Source of the DNA: an uncultured Lachnospiraceae bacterium | GTDB taxonomy: Bacteria > Bacillota > Clostridia > Lachnospirales > Lachnospiraceae | Assembly (NCBI GenBank): GCA_910588565.1 | Contig: CAJUPF010000010.1 | Coordinates: 1-33,700, forward strand | DNA length: 33,700 bases | Direction of reading: 5' to 3' | Shown: positions 1 to 7,851 of the stretch, piece after piece | Layout: each line of letters begins with the position of its first letter | Position numbering within the stretch: the first letter of the stretch is position 1 | Notes under the pieces: model-generated | Told to the model about the DNA's origin: nothing | What the model saw: the letters and a program-made list of their open reading frames with translations, nothing else | Databases searched by the model: none | Position numbers and translations under genes: made by a program

Positions 1-47
1 TCGCCTATCATAACGCTTGCCCCTTAAGTTCATGACATTGACTGTGA

Positions 48-1103
48 ATAGTAACTATCGGGCCGGAATTTGAATTTTATCTGCTTGACAATGTGCGCTA
101 TGAAGTATCTCCTAAACAGTGCGGCTACCGGGCAGATACCAGACAGGCAGACTGGAACTGCAGACTGGATGTGCAGGGGAATAATGGATATGAAGTGCCA
201 TATCAGGGCGGCTATCATGTGGCGGCGCCTCAGGATGTGGGATATGATCTGCGCAGCCGTATGTGTATGATGATGGAAGACTGGGGCATTCAGGTGAAAT
301 ATCATCATCACGAAGTGGGCGGGCCGGGCCAGATGGAAATCGAAGTGGAACTGGCGGATATGCCTGCAATGGCGGATAACACGATGATTATAAAATATAT
401 TATAAAAAACATGGCGGCAAAAGAAGGAAAGACAGCAACCTTTATGCCAAAGCCCATATACAAAGAGGCGGGCAACGGCCTTCATGTGCATATGCTGCTG
501 TTAAAAGACGGCAAACCTCTGTTTTATGATGAAGAGGGATATTCCGGGCTGAGCCGGACGGCGCATTATTTTATCGGCGGGCTGTTAAAGCATATTGCAT
601 CTTTGTGCGCATTTACCAATCCTTCTACCAATTCTTTTAAACGTCTGGTGCCCGGATTTGAAGCGCCGGTTACTGTTGGCTATGCGACATCGAACCGCAG
701 TGCGGTGATCCGGATTCCGGCATATGCCAAAACGCCGGAGACAAAGCGGTTTGAGCTGCGCAATCCGGATGCTACGGCGAATCCTTATTTTGCCTATGCG
801 GCAATTCTGATGGCAGGCCTGGACGGCATCGAACATCAGATTGATCCTGCAGCAAACGGCTGGGGACCATATGATTTCAATCTGTATACATTGTCTGACG
901 AGGAAAAGAAGAAAATCAAGGGACTTCCAAAATCCCTGGGTGAAGCGTTAGACGCCCTGGAGGCAGACCATGCGTATCTGACGAAGGGAGGCGTGTTCCC
1001 GCAGCGGCTGATTGATATCTGGGTGGCACGCAAGCGGAAAGAGCTTACAGAAATGGAACAGATTCCAAATCCGGCAGAGTTTAAAAGGTATTATGACTTA
1101 TAA
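48..1103 (+). CDS. glnA: Glutamine synthetase (type I), N-terminus missing
   Basis: ATP-dependent ligation of ammonia to glutamate, in the cytoplasm. The homologous reading frame begins at about base 48 with IVTIGPEFEFYLL, the start of the catalytic domain. It continues through the ATP/glutamate-binding segment MPKPIYKEAGNGLHVHM, then NRSAVIRIP, then ELRNPDATANPYFAYAAILMAGLDG, and ends YYDL. A full enzyme is about 440 residues; about 350 are present, so roughly the first 90-100 residues (beta-grasp domain and start codon) are missing. A TGA at 45-47 closes the frame and the first 47 bases do not read as GlnA in any frame. GTG at 93 is the first possible start but lies inside the conserved catalytic fold, so it is unlikely to be a true start. 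Identification is secure; whether this is a window or contig edge artefact or a genuine 5'-deleted pseudogene cannot be decided here. Confidence 0.85.
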   Translation: MVTIGPEFEFYLLDNVRYEVSPKQCGYRADTRQADWNCRLDVQGNNGYEVPYQGGYHVAAPQDVGYDLRSRMCMMMEDWGIQVKYHHHEVGGPGQMEIEVELADMPAMADNTMIIKYIIKNMAAKEGKTATFMPKPIYKEAGNGLHVHMLLLKDGKPLFYDEEGYSGLSRTAHYFIGGLLKHIASLCAFTNPSTNSFKRLVPGFEAPVTVGYATSNRSAVIRIPAYAKTPETKRFELRNPDATANPYFAYAAILMAGLDGIEHQIDPAANGWGPYDFNLYTLSDEEKKKIKGLPKSLGEALDALEADHAYLTKGGVFPQRLIDIWVARKRKELTEMEQIPNPAEFKRYYDL

Positions 1104-1212
1104 ACCATTGCTTTTGGCCTGTTTTCTGCATATTTACCAGTAGGTGGGAATATTTATTTTAAATTTTTTGATTTTTTTTACAAAAAATGTATCATATTTT
1201 TTGATTTTATTG

Positions 1213-1365
1213 TATAATTTAAACATGTTAGGAACTTCCGTCTACGATAGGGAAAAGGACACCCTTTCCGGACATTCAGATGAGTTCTGGCATTGAAATG
1301 GAAATGTCCTGACAGGATAGCGGGCATGATATCCTGAAAAAAACAGTTAGGAGGAAAAAGGTTTT
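1213..1365 (+). promoter_or_regulatory. Structured 5' leader of glgCD with -10 box
   Basis: A TATAAT lies at 1213-1218 without a convincing -35 box. The roughly 140-nt leader that follows has GGAAAAGG/CCCTTTCC (1251-1269, one mismatch), GGACATT (1270-1276) with AATGTCC (1303-1309), and CAGGATA (1313-1319) with TATCCTG (1330-1336). TCCTG occurs at both 1307-1311 and 1332-1336, and either copy can pair with CAGGA at 1313-1317, so alternative folds are possible. The AGGAGG ribosome binding site of glgC (1349-1354) lies just downstream. No known riboswitch class was recognised. Confidence 0.4.
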
Positions 1366-2574
1366 ATGGCAAAAGAAATGATTGCAATGCTTCTTGCCGG
1401 CGGACAGGGCTCCCGTCTGTATGCACTGACACAGAAGCTTGCAAAACCGGCAGTTCCATTTGGCGGCAAATACAGAATTATTGATTTCCCGTTGTCGAAC
1501 TGCGTAAATTCAGGTATTGATACGGTGGGTATTCTGACACAATATCAGCCGCTGGTGCTGAATGAGTACATAGGCAATGGCCAGCCCTGGGATTTGGATC
1601 GTCTGTATGGCGGCGTACATGTACTTCCGCCCTATCAGAAAGCCAGTGGTTCCGACTGGTATAAAGGAACAGCCAATGCGATCTACCAGAATATATCTTT
1701 TATCGATCGCTATGATCCCAAGTATGTGATTATCCTTTCAGGCGATCAGATCTGTAAGCAGGATTACAGTGATTTTTTGAAATTCCACAAGGAGAAGAAC
1801 GCGGAATTCAGTGTGGCGGTTATGGAAGTGCCGTGGGATGAGGCTTCCCGTTTTGGACTGATGGTAGCGGATGAGGATGACAAGATAACAGAGTTTCAGG
1901 AGAAACCCAAAAATCCCAAATCCAATCTGGCTTCCATGGGTATCTATATTTTTAACTGGGATATTCTGCGGAAATATCTGGAAGAGGATGAGGCAGATCC
2001 CAATTCCGAGAACGATTTCGGGAACAACATTATCCCGAATCTCTTAAGAGACGGGCGTAAGATGTATGCATATCATTTTAATGGATACTGGAAAGATGTA
2101 GGAACCATCCCGTCTCTGTGGGAAGCAAATATGGAAGTTTTAGATCCGGAGCACAGCGGTATCAATCTGTTTGACGGTCATTGGAAGATTTACAGCCGCA
2201 ACAGCGGTATGACAGCCCATAAGATTAGTGCGGGAGCTGTTGTGGAGAACTCCATGGTTACAGACGGCTGCCGGATTAAGGGCGAAGTAAGGCATTCAAT
2301 TTTGTTTGCAGGTGTAAAGGTGGAAAAAGGCGCTGTTGTGGAAGATGCTGTTATCATGGGCGGTACGGTGATTAAGGCGGGAGCTGTTGTAAAGCACTGT
2401 ATTGTGGCTGAAAATGTTACGATTGGGGAACATGCTGTAGTAGGCGCAATGCCATTCGAAGGTGAGAACGGAGTTGCAACGGTAGCGACTGGCGTCGTGG
2501 TCGGAGATGGCGCTAAGATTGGTCCAAATGCAATGGTGGATAAAAATGTAGAAGGCGGTGAAGAAATATGTTAA
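1366..2574 (+). CDS. glgC: Glucose-1-phosphate adenylyltransferase, catalytic subunit
   Basis: Makes ADP-glucose from glucose-1-phosphate and ATP, the committed step of bacterial glycogen synthesis. The nucleotide-binding motif MLLAGGQGSRLYALT sits at the N-terminus, followed by KPAVPFGGKYRIIDFPLSNC. GDQICKQDYSDF and the EKPKNPKSNLASMGIYIF stretch form the sugar-phosphate site, and YWKDVGTIPSLWEAN follows. The C-terminal third is a left-handed beta-helix of hexapeptide repeats (AVVEDAVIMGGTVIKAGAVV). The 402-residue length is normal. The ATG has a good AGGAGG upstream. It overlaps glgD by 7 bases, so the two are co-translated. In Clostridia and bacilli GlgC and GlgD form a heteromeric enzyme. 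Confidence 0.97.
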   Translation: MAKEMIAMLLAGGQGSRLYALTQKLAKPAVPFGGKYRIIDFPLSNCVNSGIDTVGILTQYQPLVLNEYIGNGQPWDLDRLYGGVHVLPPYQKASGSDWYKGTANAIYQNISFIDRYDPKYVIILSGDQICKQDYSDFLKFHKEKNAEFSVAVMEVPWDEASRFGLMVADEDDKITEFQEKPKNPKSNLASMGIYIFNWDILRKYLEEDEADPNSENDFGNNIIPNLLRDGRKMYAYHFNGYWKDVGTIPSLWEANMEVLDPEHSGINLFDGHWKIYSRNSGMTAHKISAGAVVENSMVTDGCRIKGEVRHSILFAGVKVEKGAVVEDAVIMGGTVIKAGAVVKHCIVAENVTIGEHAVVGAMPFEGENGVATVATGVVVGDGAKIGPNAMVDKNVEGGEEIC

Positions 2575-3710
2575 ATTCCAATAAAAAAATGCTCGGCGTT
2601 ATTTTTCCAAATTCCTATGACGCACTGGTTCCCGAGCTTGTGAATGTGCGTATGATGGCTTCGATTCCTTTTGCAAGCCGCTACCGTCTGATTGATTTCC
2701 TTTTATCCAGTATGACCAACTGCGGTATTGACAACGTTTCGATTCTGGCCAACAATAATTATCATTCTCTGATGGATCATTTAGAGTCCGGACGTGAGTG
2801 GGATCTGGTGAGGAAAAACGGCGGACTGCACATTTTCCCTCCATTTGCAGAAAAATCCGCCAAACCTTATACCAGCTGGGTAGGCGGACTGGCGAGTATT
2901 CTTGGTTTTTTGCGGAGCCAGAAGGAAAAATACGTAATACTGGCCAATTCCAATGTTGTAATTAATTTTGACTTTAAAGCGATGCTTGAAGCGCATATAG
3001 AGAGCGGAGCCGATATCTCTATGGCTTATAATGAGCAGGAGCTTCCAGACAGTGTTTTCAAGAATCTGAGCAATGACAAAGGATATTACTATACCTTTGG
3101 ATTAGATGGCAGCAGGATTACCAAGCTCTATGTCAACCCAAGAGAAAAGGGGATTCAGAAACTCTGTATGAATATTGTGATGATTGACAGGGAACTGTTG
3201 ATTAATCTGGTAGATGAAGCGTCTATCCATGGACAGGAATTTTTGATCCGGGACGTAATTCTTTCCCAGCTGAACAAGCTCAATGTTCAGGGGTATAAAT
3301 ATGACGACTATGTAGCGCATATCAGTGATTTGAAGAGTTACTTTGATGAAAATATGCGTCTTTTGGATGATCACAATCTGGACGCGCTCTTTTCCAAATT
3401 TCCTGTATACACCAAGATCCGGGACGATACGCCGACGAGATATATTGAAGGCTCTAAGGTGAATAATGTTATGGTTGCGGATGGCTGCGTTATCGAAGGC
3501 GAAGTGGAAAACAGCATTATTTTCCGTGGCGTGAAGATTGCAAAGGGCGCAAAGGTTAAGAATTGCATTCTGATGCAGGAAACCGTAGTCGAATCCGGCG
3601 CGGATATTGAATATCTGATTACAGATAAGATCGTTACGATATCAGCCGGAAAAGAAATAAAAGGAACAGATACGTTTCCGGTTTATATCGCAAAACGTCA
3701 GACAGTTTAA
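2568..3710 (+). CDS. glgD: Glucose-1-phosphate adenylyltransferase, GlgD subunit
   Basis: Non-catalytic or regulatory partner of GlgC. It shares the nucleotidyltransferase fold (MASIPFASRYRLIDFLLSSMTNCGI) and the C-terminal beta-helix (GCVIEGEVENSIIFRGVKIAKGA). The catalytic GGxGxRL loop of GlgC is replaced by an unrelated stretch (LGVIFPNSYDALVPE), the usual GlgD feature. Length is 380 residues. The ATG lies inside the end of glgC (overlap 2568-2574), which implies translational coupling. A strong terminator follows at 3732-3775, so the transcription unit is glgCD only; glycogen synthase and branching enzyme genes must lie elsewhere. Confidence 0.95.
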   Translation: MLNSNKKMLGVIFPNSYDALVPELVNVRMMASIPFASRYRLIDFLLSSMTNCGIDNVSILANNNYHSLMDHLESGREWDLVRKNGGLHIFPPFAEKSAKPYTSWVGGLASILGFLRSQKEKYVILANSNVVINFDFKAMLEAHIESGADISMAYNEQELPDSVFKNLSNDKGYYYTFGLDGSRITKLYVNPREKGIQKLCMNIVMIDRELLINLVDEASIHGQEFLIRDVILSQLNKLNVQGYKYDDYVAHISDLKSYFDENMRLLDDHNLDALFSKFPVYTKIRDDTPTRYIEGSKVNNVMVADGCVIEGEVENSIIFRGVKIAKGAKVKNCILMQETVVESGADIEYLITDKIVTISAGKEIKGTDTFPVYIAKRQTV

Positions 3711-3731
3711 ATGGAGATAAAGTAATATAAA

Positions 3732-3775
3732 AATGCCAGCCAATAGCAGGTAAAAGCTGTGGCTGGCATTTTTTT
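3732..3775 (+). terminator. Rho-independent terminator after glgD
   Basis: A perfect 11-bp inverted repeat, AATGCCAGCCA (3732-3742) and TGGCTGGCATT (3760-3770), is followed by a T run to 3775. It lies about 20 bases after the glgD stop. Confidence 0.92.
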
Positions 3776-3981
3776 AGATGTGAAAAAAATTGACAGGTAA
3801 TTACAATATCTGGTATCTGCTCATGTGAGATAAAGAAGTAAAAGAAGTTTAAAAAATTTTGCCGTTCCCTATCCGGCTGACTGCCGGACAGGACGGGCTT
3901 TAGGTGTCGGGCACAACCTGTTTATTGTTTGATTATTGACTGGTTCAACTAAATTTATCATTTTTAAAGATAGGATAAAAA
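3776..3981. other. Gene-free stretch between glgD terminator and GNAT gene
   Basis: No coding sequence is supported here. A small TCCGG/CCGGA hairpin (3872-3888) is present but has no T run and no clear role. Base composition shifts toward AT from about 3930 onward. Confidence 0.5.
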
Positions 3982-4463
3982 TCATAAATCCAATTTCATA
4001 TATATTGATGTATTCACAGGACTATTATTATAACAATCTATGGTGTAAAATCCAAATTGTTTATATATATGAATTGCTTTTTCTAAAAAGGGGAGAGTAT
4101 CTAACAACATATAAGAATAACCAATTTCTTTTGCGTCAGTTATGATTTTTTGTACAAGTAGTTTACCAATATTTTTTCCTCTAAATTGTGGTCTTACAAA
4201 AAGACGTTTCATTTCACAATTCTTTTTATCTATATTCTTCAATCCAATACAACCTGCGGCTTCTCCGTTACAATAAGCCAAATACAATCTTCCAGATGGC
4301 ATACCATATTTTTTTCTAAATGATTTATTTCTTCATCATAGCGCTGAATATCAAGATAATTTTGAAATGAACTATCATTAGTTATTAACATATTTGTATA
4401 GTCTGAAAATAGAGCGTTTATTTCTTGTGTATGCATATAGGCTAAAACAATTTCGATATTCAT
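3982..4463 (-). pseudogene. GNAT-family N-acetyltransferase, frameshifted
   Basis: Predicted acetyl-CoA-dependent acyltransferase, substrate unknown. The N-terminal part starts at ATG 4463 (MNIEIVLAYMHTQEINALF), preceded by AGGAGGAAC. The second part, in another frame, carries the acetyl-CoA-binding GNAT motif RLFVRPQFRGKNIGKLLVQK and a typical C-terminal IYKQFGFYTIDCY. The frames meet at a run of seven T on the plus strand (4309-4315). One extra base would give a continuous protein of about 160 residues through HLEKKYGMPSGRLYLAY. It is therefore a 1-base deletion in a homopolymer: a decayed gene, a phase-variable switch or a sequencing error. It lies 23 bases downstream of a MarR gene, a common regulator-acetyltransferase pairing. 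Confidence 0.8.
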
Positions 4464-4486
4464 AACAGTTCCTCCTAAAGTCAAAT

Positions 4487-4924
4487 TTATTTTTCATCAT
4501 TTTTACGCAATATATGTTCAATCAGCGCCATTGCTTCACATAACCTATCACAATCTTTTTCATCCATATTTTTCAGTTTTTCATAAATCTGTTTATCACC
4601 ATTCCAATCTATTTTTTTCGCTTCTTCATGCCCTGTGTTTGTTAAATATAATTTCTTAATTCCTTTACTCCCTGAAACAAGTTTTCTCGTTATGAATCTT
4701 TTTTTCTCAAGTTTTGCAAGAATTCTACTTACATAGCTTTTGTCCATGTTTAGATGCTCGCATAATTCAGTAGCATTTATCCCTTGGTTAGTATATATTT
4801 CAAATAACACCCTCGATTCAGGCCATGAGAAACTTGTCTCTAAATAGCCTTTATGCATAACATCTAACCATACAGTGTAGTATCGGTTAAACTGTCGTAT
4901 TTTTTTTATCGATTCTTTATTCAA
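4487..4924 (-). CDS. MarR-family transcriptional regulator
   Basis: Winged helix-turn-helix repressor of the MarR type, 145 residues from the chosen start. The wHTH core is WPESRVLFEIYTNQGINATELCEHLNMDKSYVSRILAKLEKK, followed by the wing GSKGIKKLYLTNTGHEEAKK and a C-terminal dimerisation helix. The start chosen is TTG at 4924 (LNKESIKKIRQFNRYY), because GAGGAGG sits just upstream. The longer frame to 4993 would run through the promoter and operator. The gene is followed by the GNAT gene in the same direction. A perfect inverted repeat overlapping its own promoter suggests autoregulation. The gene is visibly AT-richer than the glycogen genes, consistent with horizontal origin. Confidence 0.88.
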   Translation of the reverse strand: MNKESIKKIRQFNRYYTVWLDVMHKGYLETSFSWPESRVLFEIYTNQGINATELCEHLNMDKSYVSRILAKLEKKRFITRKLVSGSKGIKKLYLTNTGHEEAKKIDWNGDKQIYEKLKNMDEKDCDRLCEAMALIEHILRKNDEK

Positions 4925-4943
4925 TGTGTTGCCTCCTCTATAT

Positions 4944-4996
4944 GAGTTGACTTTATCAATCCATATTATAACTCTATGTGTTGATAAAGTCAACTC
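4944..4996 (-). promoter_or_regulatory. MarR promoter flanked by a perfect 16-bp inverted repeat (operator)
   Basis: On the minus strand there is a -35 box TTGACT (4988-4993), a 17-base spacer and a -10 box TATAAT (4965-4970), a near-consensus housekeeping promoter. Two arms, GAGTTGACTTTATCAA at 4944-4959 and its exact reverse complement at 4981-4996, flank it. One arm covers the -35 box and the other lies just downstream of the -10 box. Each arm is itself partly symmetric (TTGA...TCAA), as expected for a MarR dimer site. Repressor binding at these arms is inference. Confidence 0.85.
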
Positions 4997-5202
4997 AATT
5001 ACGTTATGTTGATAGAAATGAGAGGGATTCCGTAGTAGTCGGCATTGTGAAAATCCAAAAGTTTAGATTTTCCCACAATAGAGTATAGTCAATCATGATT
5101 TTTCTCCACAGATATAGTTATATTTCACACCCACGCCAGTTTTTCAGAAATTTTTCTCGTAACCAGATATACTATGAAAACATAATGAATGATATTCTTT
5201 TC

Positions 5203-5230
5203 TTGACTATTCGGCTAAAGAGAATATAAT
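5203..5230 (+). promoter_or_regulatory. Promoter of the transglutaminase/LRR gene
   Basis: TTGACT (5203-5208), 16-base spacer, TATAAT (5225-5230). The gene start lies 37 bases downstream. Confidence 0.75.
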
Positions 5231-5267
5231 GTACACACATATTATTTGGATAAGGGAGGAGTATAGC

Positions 5268-7829
5268 ATGAAAGGATACAGAACACGTTTTTTATCGATG
5301 GCGCTGGTATGCCTGTTATTGGTTTGTGCAATTCCAGTACGGGGATTTGCGGAAGAAAACCAGGGAACGGATCAGCTGTCTGACAGCAAATCCAGACAGA
5401 TAAATTCGGAGGAAGAAGATCGAAATGCAGAGGAAACTGATACATCTACAGAGGAGGACAGGTTTTTACCGGACGGCCAGGTAAAGACGGAATCTACAGA
5501 AAGTAAGGAACCGGATACGTCTGTGGAGGAGAACCAGAAGAAGCGGGAGATTGTGGAGAAAGATAAAGAAATACCGTCCAAGGAAAGTTTTTCTTATGAA
5601 CAGGAGTTTCCGGAAGAGGGTATGAAAGTTACGATAACGGCCGAAGAAGGTGTGATTCCGGAGAATGCAGCAATAACAGTGGAGCCTGTAGGTCTTTCTG
5701 TGGAAGCGGCAGAGCAGATGCAGCGGGAAATGGAAGCAGAGACGGAAAAAAGAGCAGTGCGTTCTGAGGAAGCACGCAGTATCTTTGATATGTACCGGGA
5801 TCTGCAGATTTCTGCGGGCCAGCCCGCTTTGTTTGATATTGAGATTTTTTATACAGATGCGTCCGGTAACCGCTGTGTATTTGAACCAGAGGAGGGCCAG
5901 TCCGTCTGGATCTCAATGGAACTTGAGGGGCTTGAAGACATAAATGCGGATGAGATGCAGGAAGCGGGGCTTTTTTATGTGCCAGACGGTTATGTACGAA
6001 AAGGACGATCTGCTGAAGCAAAAGAAGACGGTCTTGCTATACTTACAGAACAGGCCGCGATCAGTGGAAATACGATTACATTTGAGGCAAAACATCTGTC
6101 CATATATGCGGTAGTACTGTTCCATTACAGAGCATTTGCGGACGTCAATCTATTAAAAGCAGAAGAAACAGCCTGGAATATGATTTGCAACTATGCCGAT
6201 CCGGATTATTTTCTGCAGGACCCATACAGAAAAAAACTGACGGACGGGCAGCTTGAGGAACTCCGCAAGGCGGCGCTGTCTGCAGCAGCCGGATGTAACA
6301 CGCCTTATGAAAAAATAAAGGCAATCGCCGGATTTGTTGCGGAACGTACATATTATGACTATAAATATCTGGCGGATAAGAAAAAGAATCCTACCTATAT
6401 TCATCCATATGAGGTTTATACACAAAAAAGGACGGTCTGTGCAGGCTATGCGGCGTTGGCACGGACACTGTTGATTTCTATTGGAATCCCATGTATGGAC
6501 TTAAACGGAGAAAACCATGAATACAACTGCGCCTATGATGCATCCGGCAAAAGATGGGTCGTATTTGACGCAACCTGGTGCTCGCAGAATAAATATACAG
6601 AAGAGGGGGAATGGGTCTATCAGGGATGTTCCTATCAGCGGTTTGATTTAACGCCGCAGCAGTTAGCGGAATTGTCCAGCCATGAAATTTACCGCGTAGA
6701 CGGTTTGTTAGACGGAAGGGATAATACCATTTATTATATGCTGGATACAAAAGAAATCTCTGCGGCGGATTACAAAAACTGGAGTGACGGCAACTGGCAT
6801 CTGGCGATTTCGGATGCGAAGAACGTGAAAAAAATAAAAGCTGTTACAGGATTTGCCGGATTTGAAGTCAGGGAACTAAAGAAAGCGGCATTTTCATTTT
6901 GTAACAGTTTTCAGGAAGCGGATCTGTCGTCTGCAAGGATTTCTAACCTATACCGAAGCTCCTTTTCGGGATGCAATGCATTGGAGCGTATACAGTTTCC
7001 GGCGGAACTGACAGAGCTGGAAGAATATGCATTCTATCATTGTGAGAATCTGAAAAAGGCTGATTTATCCCGGACAAAACTGACCTCGTTAAACCAGTCT
7101 GTCTTTTCAGGCTGCATCAGGCTGGCAGATGTGAAATTTCCGTCTTCCTTAAAAGAACTTGGCGGATGGGCGTTTTATGAATGCAGGAAATTGAAAAAAG
7201 CAGATTTATCTTCCACAAAGATAACAAAGATTGGGCGGAGCGCTTTCAGCGGCTGCAGTTCCATGGCAAGCGTCAGATTTCCGTCAAGCTTAAAAGAAAT
7301 CGATCGCTATGGTTTTTACAATTGCAGTAAATTAAAAGAAATCAATTTGTATGAAACCAGAACGGAACGCATAGGATACGCGTCTTTTTATAATTGCAAA
7401 GCGGCCAAGACAGTGAAACTGCCGTCTGGCTTTAAAACGGCGGAAAAGTTTGCGTTTGCCTGTAAAGGGACAAAGCAGGTGAAAACCATTGTACTGACGT
7501 CTCTTTCTGCGAAAAAGATAGGCTATACGAACAGTAAGAAATACATCTGGAACGGAAGAACGGTAACGATCCGCCCCTATACCTATCAGGTAACATTTCA
7601 CGCAAATCACAAATCTGCAAAAGGAAGTATGAAAAAAATTACCTGTACCTATGGAAAAAAGAAAAAGCTTCCTGCAAACCAATTTAAGCGGAGCGGATAT
7701 GTATTTGCCGGATGGAATACAAAAAAGAACGGAAAAGGCACACAATATAAAAACAAAGCCAGTGTGAAAAATCTGACTGCAAAACAGGGCAAAACGGTAA
7801 AGCTTTATGCGCAGTGGAAAAAAAGATAA
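5268..7829 (+). CDS. Secreted transglutaminase-like / leucine-rich repeat / InlB-repeat protein
   Basis: Large exported surface protein of 853 residues. The start is ATG 5268, preceded by GGGAGGAG; an upstream ATG at 5229 overlaps the -10 box. Order of parts: Sec signal peptide (KGYRTRFLSMALVCLLLVCAIPVRGFA), a very acidic Glu/Thr/Ser-rich linker (about 30-110), and a beta domain (about 110-290). A transglutaminase-like domain follows (about 300-450) with Cys391 (TVCAGYA), His417 (GENHEYN) and Asp434 (WVVFDATW) as the catalytic triad. BspA-type leucine-rich repeats (about 510-740) recur as SFSGCNALERIQFPAEL, then an InlB/Listeria-Bacteroides repeat (YVFAGWNTKKNGKGTQY...VKLYAQW) ends the protein. 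There is no LPXTG anchor; the Lys-rich C-terminus may bind wall polymers. Likely role is host or matrix binding with a protease or crosslinking activity; the substrate is unknown. Confidence 0.9.
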   Translation: MKGYRTRFLSMALVCLLLVCAIPVRGFAEENQGTDQLSDSKSRQINSEEEDRNAEETDTSTEEDRFLPDGQVKTESTESKEPDTSVEENQKKREIVEKDKEIPSKESFSYEQEFPEEGMKVTITAEEGVIPENAAITVEPVGLSVEAAEQMQREMEAETEKRAVRSEEARSIFDMYRDLQISAGQPALFDIEIFYTDASGNRCVFEPEEGQSVWISMELEGLEDINADEMQEAGLFYVPDGYVRKGRSAEAKEDGLAILTEQAAISGNTITFEAKHLSIYAVVLFHYRAFADVNLLKAEETAWNMICNYADPDYFLQDPYRKKLTDGQLEELRKAALSAAAGCNTPYEKIKAIAGFVAERTYYDYKYLADKKKNPTYIHPYEVYTQKRTVCAGYAALARTLLISIGIPCMDLNGENHEYNCAYDASGKRWVVFDATWCSQNKYTEEGEWVYQGCSYQRFDLTPQQLAELSSHEIYRVDGLLDGRDNTIYYMLDTKEISAADYKNWSDGNWHLAISDAKNVKKIKAVTGFAGFEVRELKKAAFSFCNSFQEADLSSARISNLYRSSFSGCNALERIQFPAELTELEEYAFYHCENLKKADLSRTKLTSLNQSVFSGCIRLADVKFPSSLKELGGWAFYECRKLKKADLSSTKITKIGRSAFSGCSSMASVRFPSSLKEIDRYGFYNCSKLKEINLYETRTERIGYASFYNCKAAKTVKLPSGFKTAEKFAFACKGTKQVKTIVLTSLSAKKIGYTNSKKYIWNGRTVTIRPYTYQVTFHANHKSAKGSMKKITCTYGKKKKLPANQFKRSGYVFAGWNTKKNGKGTQYKNKASVKNLTAKQGKTVKLYAQWKKR

Positions 7830-7851
7830 CGATTCATTTCATTGTAACAGC

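Noticed and set aside
3872..3888. TCCGG/CCGGA hairpin after glgD as a second terminator
   Set aside because: Only 5 bp, no T run, and a strong terminator already lies at 3732-3775.
5044..5079. Hairpin ATTGTGAAAATC / GATTTTCCCACAAT as a terminator
   Set aside because: It has a 2-base bulge, no T run and no gene ending nearby; left as unexplained.
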